Positions 1 through 6,726 are shown, counted from the stretch's first letter. The stretch: DNA of 7,540 nucleotides from JABZIP01 sp052173355 (GCA_052173355.1 JBQMYS010000058.1:1-7540); one strand, 5' to 3'. A program made the numbers and translations. Notes: generated from the sequence alone by a model not told the origin.

Positions 1-139
1 AATTACTTGTTTTATGCATAATATGCTTTTTTTGTATAAAGTCTAAATATAAATTATCGTAAAATACTATTTAAAATTTGATTCTTAAATAAATCGAACC
101 AAAATATTTTCATTTACCGACTAAAAAGGGGGACTCAAT
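1..139. other. AT-rich upstream region of the ExoA gene, no confident promoter
   Basis: This non-coding stretch should hold the promoter of the nuclease gene. I found no convincing -35/-10 pair. The best is TTGATT (78-83) with an A/T-only hexamer 17 nt downstream (101-106, AAAATA), which is weak. A short 11-nt inverted repeat, GCATA-A-TATGC, lies at 16-26; it may be chance in such AT-rich DNA or may belong to a gene left of the window. Confidence 0.4.
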
Positions 140-895
140 ATGAAATTTATAACATGGAATGTAAACGGAATTCGTGCTTGCATGAACAAAGGATTTTTAG
201 ATTTTGTAAAATCTGAAAACCCCGATTTTATGTGCATACAAGAAACCAAAATGCAAGTAGGTCAAGCCGAAGTTCCACTAAACGGATATAAGCAATTCTG
301 GAACAGCGCCGAAAAAAAAGGCTATTCCGGTACCGCAATTTTCACAAAACACGAACCGCTTTCAATTAAAAACGGAATCGAAGTTGACCGACACGAAAAT
401 GAAGGCAGAGCCATCACTTTAGAATATGACAATTTTTACCTAATTACAGAATATACTCCAAATTCTCAAAATAAACTTGCAAGGCTCGATTATCGCCTCG
501 ACTGGGAAGAATCCCGCAGACAATATATAAAAAAACTCGATGCAAAAAAACCGGTAATTTTATGTGGCGATTTAAACGTTGCACATAACGAAATCGATCT
601 TAAAAATCCGAAAACCAACCGTCAAAATGCGGGATTTTCAGATGAAGAACGCGATGCATTCACAAAACTTTTAGCGGACGGATTTACCGATACATTCAGA
701 TTCCTTTATCCTGATGTTACCGGTGCTTACACGTGGTGGTCTTATATGGGTAACGCTCGAAAAAATAATGCCGGATGGAGAATTGACTATTTTGTAGTTT
801 CAAACCGAATTGCAGACAAAATAAAAGACGTGATACAACTGCCCGATGTTCTCGGGAGCGATCACTGTCCTGTTATTTTAGATATTGATATTTAA
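140..895 (+). CDS. exoA: Exodeoxyribonuclease III / AP endonuclease (ExoA type)
   Basis: This enzyme would cleave DNA 5' to abasic sites and remove 3' blocking groups in cytoplasmic base-excision repair. The 251-residue product matches the usual full length of the Xth/ExoA family and carries its ordered motifs: TWNVNG with Asn7, IQETK with metal ligand Glu35, EYTPNS with Tyr105, GDLNVAH with Asp144 and Asn146, NAGF near 163-166, TWWSY near 198-202, WRIDYF with Asp216, and SDHCP with the catalytic Asp241-His242 pair. All expected catalytic residues are present, so it should be active. The ATG at 140 is preceded by an AGGGGG ribosome site (127-132) with a 7-nt spacer. It is the only plus-strand gene and is probably transcribed alone. 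Its stop is one base from the stop of the convergent sortase. The symbol follows the Gram-positive ExoA branch; xth would be an equivalent name. Confidence 0.96.
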   Translation: MKFITWNVNGIRACMNKGFLDFVKSENPDFMCIQETKMQVGQAEVPLNGYKQFWNSAEKKGYSGTAIFTKHEPLSIKNGIEVDRHENEGRAITLEYDNFYLITEYTPNSQNKLARLDYRLDWEESRRQYIKKLDAKKPVILCGDLNVAHNEIDLKNPKTNRQNAGFSDEERDAFTKLLADGFTDTFRFLYPDVTGAYTWWSYMGNARKNNAGWRIDYFVVSNRIADKIKDVIQLPDVLGSDHCPVILDIDI

Positions 896-896
896 A

Positions 897-1508
897 CTAT
901 ACTACAAGTTCAGCCCTGACTATTATTCTATGTGTCGACCTTCCTCTCGGATGACAGCTTATCAAAGTCATTATACGCTGATTTGTCCTTCCCTCAAGTA
1001 CGGAAATCTTTGTAGGCTCTACTATAAAGACTTCCGTAACCTTATAATAGTATTGATAGCCTTTGTAGTCGCATATTATATAATCTCCTTTTTCCATCTC
1101 ACCTATTCTGGAAAAATAAGAGCCGAACGTACCGTTTCTATGCCCCGCCAAAGCTACGTTCCCCACTTCTCCCGGAAACGCAGTGCCGGATACATGCCCT
1201 ATACCGTAGCGCAGGGCATATGAATCCGATCCTTCTATAACAAGCTGCTTACAATCAATTTTAGGAATCTCTATAATCCCGATTGTCCCTTTGACCTTAT
1301 CCAAAGCAAAATCCGTAGTTTCTTCTTTGACTTCTTCCACATCCTCGCTTAGTGCAATTTCGATTTTTTCATTCTGCTTTTCAAGTTCTTTAAGATACTG
1401 TGCGTATATTTGCTCTTGCTCATATTTTACGTACATACTACCGACAAACGGTGTCATAAAAACGCATACTCCAACGATTATGAGTATTATGGATACTCTT
1501 TTGCGCAT
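897..1508 (-). CDS. Class D-like sortase (LPXTG transpeptidase)
   Basis: Sortases are membrane-anchored cysteine transpeptidases that cleave a C-terminal LPXTG-like signal and join the protein to peptidoglycan or to another protein. The 203-residue product has a short basic N-terminus, one hydrophobic signal-anchor at about 5-25, a charged coiled linker rich in Glu and Lys (about 28-72), then the catalytic beta-barrel domain. Catalytic residues are all visible: His123 in LAGHRNG, Cys185 in TLISC and Arg194 in STHRIIV. The short domain and TLxxC context fit class D, though class E was not excluded. ATG at 1508 has AGGAGG upstream with a 5-nt spacer. It follows the transporter by 34 bp with no visible promoter or terminator between, so it is probably co-transcribed under the T-box. 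No protein with a sorting signal is seen in the window, so its substrate is unknown. Confidence 0.9.
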   Translation of the reverse strand: MRKRVSIILIIVGVCVFMTPFVGSMYVKYEQEQIYAQYLKELEKQNEKIEIALSEDVEEVKEETTDFALDKVKGTIGIIEIPKIDCKQLVIEGSDSYALRYGIGHVSGTAFPGEVGNVALAGHRNGTFGSYFSRIGEMEKGDYIICDYKGYQYYYKVTEVFIVEPTKISVLEGRTNQRIMTLISCHPRGRSTHRIIVRAELVV

Positions 1509-1542
1509 AAACTCCTCCTGCTCAATCGCAACGCTTCAAATT

Positions 1543-2910
1543 TTAAAATGCCACCTTCATAAAAAGTGCTACTATACAAAGTATTGCGGCAAACGGCACA
1601 TATATGTATCTTCCAACAAAATACCACAAATTTCCCTGCTTTTTCTCGGCACCTGTATTGACCGCATTAAGCAAATCTTCTTTTTTCATTATCCAGAACC
1701 AAGAAACTGCACCAAGCAGCGCACCTATAGGTATTATGTAAATAGATACCAAATCCATCCATGTTCCCCACTGGAATATAGCTTCCATGTTTATACCTAT
1801 TCCCAGACAAACTGCGCCTATCAAGACTCTAACGAGATTTTTACCAAGTTTCGGGAATTTATAAAGCAAAGACTCGCGAACAGCCTCAAACATATTCTGA
1901 AGTGAACTTATACCCGCAAATATCATTGCAACATACAATATTATAGCAAATCCTCTACCAAAAGGTATATCCTGTAATATAGTCGGAAGTGTTACAAACA
2001 GCAATGACGGTCCTCTGCCAAGATCTATGCTGTAAGAAAAACAAGCCGGAATTATTACAAGCGAAGCTACTATAGCGGCAAGAGTATCAAAAAATCCCGT
2101 ATTCCTTGCCACTGAAGCTACATCTTCTTTTTTATTCAGATATGCACCGTACACTATCATACCGCTACCTGTAATTGATAGTGAGAAAAATGCCTGTCCC
2201 ATTGCCCAAATCCAAATCATAGGGTCTTTTAAATGTTCCCAATGTGGAGTAAACATAAATTTATAAGCCTCGGCAACATTAGGAAGCATAGCAACTCTTA
2301 CAGCAAGTATTACGAATATTATAAAAAATGTCGGCATCATAATCTTGTTCGTCTTTTCTATGCTCTTTGCTCCAAGCGAAAGCGTAAGCAATGTTATTAT
2401 TACAACCGCTATATGAAGCACAGGAACGGAATATGTATTCAGTGCAAAACTTTCAAACCAAGTTCCCGCATCCACATGCATAAGTTCTCCTGTAAGAGAA
2501 TCTATCAAAGCTTTCAGCACATATGTTACTATTACTGCATATCCGAGAGCTATGCACAAAGAACCTGCAAGCGGTAACCAACCGATCAAGCGTCCTACTT
2601 CTCCGGCATTTGCACCTCTGCTTTTCCAAGCTTTTTCATAAGCTCCGAGCGTACCTGTTCCTGCGAGTCTACCTATTGCGAACTCCGACGGCAACCCTAC
2701 GTAACTGAATATCACTATAAAAAATATGTATATTAACAAAAACGCTCCGCCGCCATAATTGCCCAACTTATAAGGGAACCCCCAAACATTGGCCATTCCT
2801 ACCGCAGACCCTACTGAAGCCAATATAAAGCCCCACTTCGTACTAAATCCCTTTCCATGCCTGTCCTCTTTTTCTATGAAAGACTCCGGCACATTTCCTT
2901 TTTTTGTCAC
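1543..2910 (-). CDS. Sodium-dependent amino acid transporter (NSS family), probably tyrosine
   Basis: This is a sodium-coupled symporter of the LeuT/SNF (neurotransmitter:sodium symporter) family in the cytoplasmic membrane. About 11 hydrophobic helices are visible, as in most bacterial members, and the length (455 residues from the chosen start) is typical. TM1 has the family core SAVGMANVWGFPY followed by GNYGGGAF; TM6 carries the SLSITGSGMIVYGAY segment; TM10 contains WGTWMD. The tyrosine assignment comes from the UAC specifier of the upstream T-box, not from the protein itself; Tyt1 of Fusobacterium is a known tyrosine carrier of this family. A longer frame begins at ATG 2925, but that ATG has no ribosome site, whereas GGAGGT at 2923-2918 sits 8 nt before GTG 2910. 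I therefore place the start at the GTG. Tryptophan or another aromatic amino acid remains possible. Confidence 0.9.
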   Translation of the reverse strand: MTKKGNVPESFIEKEDRHGKGFSTKWGFILASVGSAVGMANVWGFPYKLGNYGGGAFLLIYIFFIVIFSYVGLPSEFAIGRLAGTGTLGAYEKAWKSRGANAGEVGRLIGWLPLAGSLCIALGYAVIVTYVLKALIDSLTGELMHVDAGTWFESFALNTYSVPVLHIAVVIITLLTLSLGAKSIEKTNKIMMPTFFIIFVILAVRVAMLPNVAEAYKFMFTPHWEHLKDPMIWIWAMGQAFFSLSITGSGMIVYGAYLNKKEDVASVARNTGFFDTLAAIVASLVIIPACFSYSIDLGRGPSLLFVTLPTILQDIPFGRGFAIILYVAMIFAGISSLQNMFEAVRESLLYKFPKLGKNLVRVLIGAVCLGIGINMEAIFQWGTWMDLVSIYIIPIGALLGAVSWFWIMKKEDLLNAVNTGAEKKQGNLWYFVGRYIYVPFAAILCIVALFMKVAF

Positions 2911-2917
2911 TTTCTTT

Positions 2918-2923
2918 ACCTCC
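2918..2923 (-). promoter_or_regulatory. Ribosome binding site deciding a GTG start for the transporter
   Basis: GGAGGT on the minus strand lies 8 nt upstream of GTG 2910, an ideal distance. It overlaps the last base of the in-frame ATG at 2925-2923 and continues into the next codons, so it cannot serve that ATG. Upstream of the ATG there is only A/T-rich sequence. Confidence 0.8.
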
Positions 2924-2957
2924 ATTATTTTATTTTGGCAAAGTCGCTTTTATAATT

Positions 2958-2988
2958 AAAAAGCCCCCTGCCGAATAGGACAGAGGGC
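2958..2988 (-). terminator. T-box conditional intrinsic terminator
   Basis: On the minus strand GCCCUCUGUC (2988-2979) pairs with GGCAGGGGGC (2972-2963) in a 10-bp stem with two G-U pairs and a 6-nt loop, followed directly by five U (2962-2958). The 5' arm shares CCUCU with the antiterminator, so tRNA binding should abolish it. It lies 47 nt before the transporter start at 2910. Confidence 0.92.
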
Positions 2989-3247
2989 GAGAACTCTCGC
3001 GGTACCACCTCTTTTTAGACGACTCTCACAAGCCGCCCCTCTTAGTGTTACTAACACTGCACTGTAACGGGTGCACCCGTCTTTCCCTAATAAACTGCCT
3101 TATGTATAAACACTCTTTCAAGAAAGCTGCTCCGGAGCGTATTCGTATAAGCATTCCTGAAGCCTCGCATCAACCGGCTCCTTTCTGCAAGTGACTAACT
3201 TACCTACTATTTCCTTCATCGCATTTTTGCACTTATTTTGTTTAATT
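2958..3247 (-). promoter_or_regulatory. T-box riboswitch leader, tyrosine (UAC) specifier
   Basis: This 5' leader senses uncharged tRNA and controls read-through into the transporter-sortase genes. Stem I is recognisable: an AGUA element (3208-3205) faces GAA followed by the specifier UAC (3141-3139), then G and CUCCGGAGC. A distal hairpin is formed by GGAGCC (3181-3176) and GGCUUC (3164-3159) around a GGUUGAUGCGA loop. A 7-bp stem built from GGCGGCU and AGUCGUC lies just before the T-box core AGGUGGUACCGCG (3010-2998). The antiterminator is AGAGG (3012-3008) paired with CCUCU (2986-2982), with the UGGUACC bulge that binds the tRNA acceptor end and an upper stem GCGAG-AGUU-CUCGC. Its 3' half is also part of the terminator stem, giving the expected mutually exclusive folds. 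UAC points to tRNA-Tyr. The left edge is the end of the terminator; the right edge is an inferred transcription start. Confidence 0.93.
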
Positions 3248-3253
3248 TACTAA

Positions 3254-3282
3254 ATAGTACCACATATTTTTGTGGTTGTCAA
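3254..3282 (-). promoter_or_regulatory. Sigma-A promoter of the T-box/transporter/sortase operon
   Basis: A perfect -35 TTGACA (3282-3277) is separated by exactly 17 nt from a TACTAT -10 (3259-3254), which matches four of six consensus bases. The DNA just upstream of the -35 is rich in A-tracts that could act as an UP element. The start of transcription would fall near 3247, a few nucleotides before the T-box stem I sequences. Confidence 0.85.
3259..3276. repeat. Inverted repeat filling the promoter spacer
   Basis: ACCACA-N6-TGTGGT, a perfect repeat with 6-bp arms and a 6-nt A/T centre, occupies 17 of its 18 bases within the -35/-10 spacer and touches the first base of the -10 element. A dimeric repressor bound there would block RNA polymerase. 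I do not recognise the half-site as that of a named regulator, and a chance occurrence is possible. Confidence 0.45.
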
Positions 3283-3336
3283 ACACTTTTTTATATTTTT
3301 TTTAATATTTTTTAATATTATTATTTTTTTAACCAT
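3283..3336 (-). other. A-rich junction between response regulator and T-box promoter
   Basis: Directly after the response regulator stop the minus strand is almost pure A/T with long A-tracts and no GC-containing hairpin followed by U. I see no intrinsic terminator for the upstream operon here. The A-tracts may instead serve as an UP element for the promoter that follows. Confidence 0.5.
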
Positions 3337-4035
3337 TTAATTTTTAAATCTGTATCCAACGCCCCATATAGTTTCAATAAATTGGTGTTTTTCCGGATTC
3401 AATTCTATTTTTTCGCGCAGTCTTCTTATGTGAACAGTTACAGTTGAGGTATCCCCAATCGCTTCCATTCCCCAAATTTTATCAAACAAATGCTCTTTTG
3501 CAAATACGATATTCGGATTTTCCGCAAGGAAAAGCAAAAGTGCAAACTCTTTCGCAGGCATTATTTTCTCCTCACCATTTAGAAAGACTCTCCTGCCGAG
3601 CTTATCTATTTCAAGTTCTCTTACCCTTATAATATCCTTATTATTTCCACTTTCATCACGCTTTTGAGCCAGTATTCTGTCTTGCCTTTCGATATGCGCT
3701 TTAACACGCGCTACGAGTTCTGCCGGGCTAAAAGGCTTAGTCATATAATCATCAGCCCCAAGTCCCAATCCCCTTATCTTATCAATATCATCACTTTTAG
3801 CAGAAAGCATTATAATCGGGGTATTCTTTTTTTCACGAATTTCCTTGCATATCGCAAATCCGTCCAAAGTAGGTAACATCACATCAAGTATTACAAGCGC
3901 ATATTCTCCATCAAGAGCCAGATTCAATCCCGCTTTTCCGTCAGTAGCTATGTCGACTTCGTATCCCGAAAGCGTCAAATAATCTTTTTCCAATTCCGCT
4001 ATGCTGGTGTCATCTTCAACTATCAGTATTTTCAT
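3337..4035 (-). CDS. OmpR/PhoB-family response regulator
   Basis: This is a cytoplasmic DNA-binding response regulator, 232 residues, a normal full length. The receiver domain (about 1-115) has the acidic pair Asp8-Asp9, phospho-acceptor Asp51 in VILDVMLP, Ser78 in IIMLSAK, and Lys100 in the DDYMTKPF motif. A linker (about 116-136) leads to an OmpR-type winged helix (about 137-232) with the recognition-helix segment STVTVHIRRLREKIE and the C-terminal wing IWGVGYRF. It should be phosphorylated by the histidine kinase encoded immediately upstream. The ATG lies inside the kinase gene, overlapping its last 20 bases, and GGAG is only 3 nt from the ATG (AGAGAGG lies farther back), which suggests translational coupling. 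The likely target is the ABC operon itself, inferred from context only. Confidence 0.95.
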   Translation of the reverse strand: MKILIVEDDTSIAELEKDYLTLSGYEVDIATDGKAGLNLALDGEYALVILDVMLPTLDGFAICKEIREKKNTPIIMLSAKSDDIDKIRGLGLGADDYMTKPFSPAELVARVKAHIERQDRILAQKRDESGNNKDIIRVRELEIDKLGRRVFLNGEEKIMPAKEFALLLFLAENPNIVFAKEHLFDKIWGMEAIGDTSTVTVHIRRLREKIELNPEKHQFIETIWGVGYRFKN

Positions 4036-5173
4036 TTACTCCAAACCTCTCTTTTTTTCTAATTGGAAGATAGATATACACCTGCGTTCCAACATTTTGC
4101 TCACTGCGTATCCAGATTTTACCACGATGCTTTTCCACGATTTGCTTTGCTATGGCAAGCCCCAATCCGTTTCCGCTTACGTTTGACCGAGCCGCATCTC
4201 CTCTGTAAAATCCGTCAAAAATATTCCTAAGATCTTCCGATTTAATCCCTTTACCATTATCGCTTACGATTAAGATAGCACCATGTTCGGCTTCTTCAAG
4301 ACTTACCAAAATTTCACTTTCTTCCTTGCTATACTTTATAGCATTCATAACCAAGTTATCAAAGACACGTTTAAGCTTTAATTCATCTCCTACTATCAAC
4401 AGTTCTTTTTCTGTAATATTTTCAATCAAAACTCGCTTCTGCTCTCCCATCTCAAGTCGCCACAACTTGCAAAAGCTATCAAGTAATTCGCTCAAATCCA
4501 GATACTTGAAGTTGAAATGCATTCTACCGAGTTCAAGTTCCGAATAATCCGACATATTTTCCGCGAGTTGTTCAAGCAATTTACTTTTCGAACTTATAAT
4601 ATCCAAATATCTTCTCAAAGTTTCTTCATCTTTTGCAAGTCCGTCATTTATACCTTCAAGATACCCTTTTATAGATGTTATCGGAGTCTTTAAATCGTGT
4701 GAAAGACTCGCCATTATCATATTTCTGTCGTTCTCGAGCCTCTTTTCTTCGTCCTCATTTTTTTTGAGTTTTATCCTAAGCGATTCCAAATTTTGCGCCA
4801 CTTCCAACAGTTCTTTTTCATCCGGCAACATAATCTCAAAATCAAACTTTCCTTGCAAAATATTTTTAGAAGCTTTATTTATCTCATTAAGCGATTTGAT
4901 AACTGTTCTAAGAAGGAAAAACGAGAGTATCGTGCTTATTCCCATTGAAATAATGCAAACTAAAAACACGCCTCCATAAATATCGGCGATTTGCCCGCCG
5001 CTATCATAGTTTTCCATCGGCAAAGCCCGCTTTAAAAACTCAGGTACGTTTTCTCCCGTACCTTCTATTTTAAGCGACAAAATCGACAGCACCGCAACAG
5101 TCAAAAGCAGTGCTATCGTTATAACCGTAACCAATATTTTATTTCTTACAAACTTATACCTTAATGTATTCAT
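4016..5173 (-). CDS. Sensor histidine kinase, membrane-bound
   Basis: The 385-residue protein has two transmembrane helices at about 13-34 and 67-90 flanking a short extracellular loop of about 32 residues. These are followed by a HAMP-like linker (about 91-140), a coiled segment, and the HisKA dimerisation domain with phospho-acceptor His159 in SLSHDLKTPITSIKGYL. The ATPase domain shows the N-box DNLVMNAIKYS (272-282), G1 box DNGKGI (305-310), F-box IFDGFYRGD (318-326) and G2 box GNGLGL (334-339). It should autophosphorylate and pass phosphate to the adjacent response regulator. The small sensor loop is too short for a typical extracellular ligand-binding domain, so the signal may be read in the membrane or through the ABC partner. 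It begins 18 bp after the permease stop. The ATG has no strong ribosome site (only GAG at a distance), consistent with coupling to the upstream gene. Confidence 0.95.
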   Translation of the reverse strand: MNTLRYKFVRNKILVTVITIALLLTVAVLSILSLKIEGTGENVPEFLKRALPMENYDSGGQIADIYGGVFLVCIISMGISTILSFFLLRTVIKSLNEINKASKNILQGKFDFEIMLPDEKELLEVAQNLESLRIKLKKNEDEEKRLENDRNMIMASLSHDLKTPITSIKGYLEGINDGLAKDEETLRRYLDIISSKSKLLEQLAENMSDYSELELGRMHFNFKYLDLSELLDSFCKLWRLEMGEQKRVLIENITEKELLIVGDELKLKRVFDNLVMNAIKYSKEESEILVSLEEAEHGAILIVSDNGKGIKSEDLRNIFDGFYRGDAARSNVSGNGLGLAIAKQIVEKHRGKIWIRSEQNVGTQVYIYLPIRKKERFGVNENTDS

Positions 5174-5191
5174 GTACTTTGCACTCAGCTG

Positions 5192-5971
5192 CTACAATTC
5201 TCGCCTTTCAAACAAATAATATCCTAAACCTGCAAATATAAAAGTATATCCCGAAAGAAGCGCAAGCTTGTTAACCACCGTTGCAAACGGCACTGCAATT
5301 CCAAAAAACAGCTTATGCCACTGCATATAATTCGTAAACAGCATTACACCCAAACTCGGTTGTAAAATAGCCGCAATATTTAATAAAACGCATATTACTA
5401 TTGAAAGCAAAATCGCAAGGGTCGCACCCTTAAATATCTGCATCAGCATAGCCACAAAGAGGACGAATATCAAAATAGGTATCAGGTCTACAAAATATAT
5501 GAAAAAGTCCCTTATGAAATCAAAGTTCCTAAGATTTGCACTTCCTCTTGTCAAGCCTCCTCCTATTTTAGCTATTATGTTTGTAACAACAAACAATGTG
5601 AATATGTAAATCGTAGCCGATACAAACAACGCTGAAACCTTGGCAAAATAAATTTTAAACCTGCTTATAGGACGCATAAAACTGGCTTTTATAGTCAAAT
5701 CGTTAAATTCCAAATTAAACAAGTCGCAAGCGTTCATTATAATAATTAGCGGTATATAAACTTGCATAAAAAATGAAAGCATACTAAGCGTAATCCCTCT
5801 AAATGCAAAATTTGCAACCAAGATGGTTTCAGAACTTGCCTTTCCTATCAAATAGGTACTCAGTCCCGCACCTGCGCAAATCAATATTTCGATTAAAAGA
5901 AGTACAGTAAATTTTTTATGCTTTACTATTTTTTTCATCTCATTTTTAAATTGCATCCAAAATATGTTCAT
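5192..5971 (-). CDS. ABC-2 type permease, six transmembrane helices
   Basis: The 259-residue product is a membrane subunit that should pair with the ATPase encoded just upstream. Six hydrophobic segments are seen at about 22-43, 62-82, 112-132, 158-178, 183-203 and 236-254. After TM2 comes the cytoplasmic segment LEFNDLTIKASFMRPISR, which resembles the coupling region common in ABC-2 permeases (E-x-x-x-x-TIK-x-x-x-x-RPISR). Size and topology resemble BcrB, LanE/LanG and CprB-type permeases of peptide-resistance exporters, though sequence alone does not fix the substrate. A strong G-rich ribosome site precedes the ATG (5971), overlapping the TAG stop of the ATPase gene, so the two are translationally linked. 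Only one permease gene is present, so the transporter may contain a permease homodimer. Confidence 0.88.
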   Translation of the reverse strand: MNIFWMQFKNEMKKIVKHKKFTVLLLIEILICAGAGLSTYLIGKASSETILVANFAFRGITLSMLSFFMQVYIPLIIIMNACDLFNLEFNDLTIKASFMRPISRFKIYFAKVSALFVSATIYIFTLFVVTNIIAKIGGGLTRGSANLRNFDFIRDFFIYFVDLIPILIFVLFVAMLMQIFKGATLAILLSIVICVLLNIAAILQPSLGVMLFTNYMQWHKLFFGIAVPFATVVNKLALLSGYTFIFAGLGYYLFERREL

Positions 5972-5984
5972 ATTTACCCACCCC

Positions 5985-6719
5985 CTAAATCAAGACTGAA
6001 CCGCGTACTTCCTTAACTTTTGCAAGAAAATAATCTTCAAGAGTAGGGTTGAATTTGAGCGAATCTTCAAGAGTTTCAAACGAAAGCAATGCTCCTTCAT
6101 GTATTATGGCAACCTTGTTGCAAAGTTTTTCAAGTTCCGGAGCCAAATGGCTTGCAATCAAAAATGAAGTTCCTTTTTCTTTTGACATTGCAAGGATTAT
6201 CTCCCTGATTTCAACTGTTCCCTCTATATCAAGTCCGATAGTAGGCTCATCCAAAACAACAAGCTTAGGCTCTGATAAAATCGCAAGCGCAAGTCCCAAT
6301 CTTTGTTTCATGCCGAGTGAAAATCTTGCACATTTTTCATTTTGAAACTGTGTCATCCTAACTATTTCAAGCACTCTATCTATACGCTCTGCGGAAATCC
6401 GTCCGCCATAAAGTCTTGCAGCCATTATGAGATTTTCTCTTGCAGTCATGTATTCGTAAATCGCGGGTCTTTCAATTAGCCCTCCTACATCTTTAAGCGC
6501 TTTTTCAACATCTTTTTCAATATCTTCTCCGAAAATCTCAGTCATTCCGCTGTTAGCATGAATCAATCCCATTATAACTTTCATAATAGTGGTCTTGCCC
6601 GAACCGTTCGGTCCGAGCAATCCTACTATATCGCCTTGTTGCACTTCGAAGCTTACATCTCTTACTCCGCGTCCGTTTTTATACAATTTTGTAAGATTTT
6701 TTACTTCCAGTATCGCCAT
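5985..6719 (-). CDS. ABC transporter ATPase, BcrA/LanF-like
   Basis: This is the cytoplasmic ATP-hydrolysing subunit of an ABC exporter; 244 residues from the chosen start. Motifs, in this numbering: Walker A GPNGSGKT (36-43), E-loop VGGLIERP with Glu83 where most ABC ATPases have the Q-loop Gln, signature SLGMKQRL (134-141), Walker B VVLDEP (154-159), D-loop near IGLD, and switch His191 in IASHLAPE. Glu at the Q-loop is a known mark of the lantibiotic-immunity LanF group and of BcrA-like ATPases. A longer frame begins at GTG 6740, but ATG 6719 has GGGAG at a 7-nt spacer and gives MAILEVKNLTKLY, a typical beginning, so I prefer it. It is followed 13 bp later by its permease. The role is probably removal of an antimicrobial peptide or lipid-linked antibiotic from the membrane, by inference. 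Confidence 0.92.
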   Translation of the reverse strand: MAILEVKNLTKLYKNGRGVRDVSFEVQQGDIVGLLGPNGSGKTTIMKVIMGLIHANSGMTEIFGEDIEKDVEKALKDVGGLIERPAIYEYMTARENLIMAARLYGGRISAERIDRVLEIVRMTQFQNEKCARFSLGMKQRLGLALAILSEPKLVVLDEPTIGLDIEGTVEIREIILAMSKEKGTSFLIASHLAPELEKLCNKVAIIHEGALLSFETLEDSLKFNPTLEDYFLAKVKEVRGSVLI

Positions 6720-6726
6720 ATTTTTT

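Noticed and set aside
16..26. Short palindrome GCATA-A-TATGC upstream of the nuclease gene
   Set aside because: Arms of only 5 bp, mostly A/T, not next to a recognisable promoter; likely chance.
885..1223. Plus-strand open frame of 112 codons opposite the sortase
   Set aside because: Antisense to a gene with clear catalytic motifs; no ribosome site, and Arg/Ser/Tyr-rich shadow composition.
1500..1545. Possible terminator or promoter between transporter and sortase
   Set aside because: The 34-bp gap has no stable hairpin with a U-tract and no -35/-10 pair; it mainly holds the sortase ribosome site.
1291..1905. Plus-strand open frame of 204 codons
   Set aside because: Spans the antisense of the sortase and transporter genes, is Ser/Cys/Tyr-rich with no domain pattern; a shadow frame.
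2523..2708. Plus-strand open frame with Leu-rich translation
   Set aside because: Antisense to transmembrane-coding sequence of the transporter; Leu/Arg-rich translation is expected from complementing hydrophobic codons.
3044..3080. Two palindromes, AGTGTTA-C-TAACACT and ACGGG-TGCA-CCCGT, as possible operators
   Set aside because: They lie within the T-box leader between stem I and the antiterminator and are better explained as RNA hairpins of its stem II/III region.
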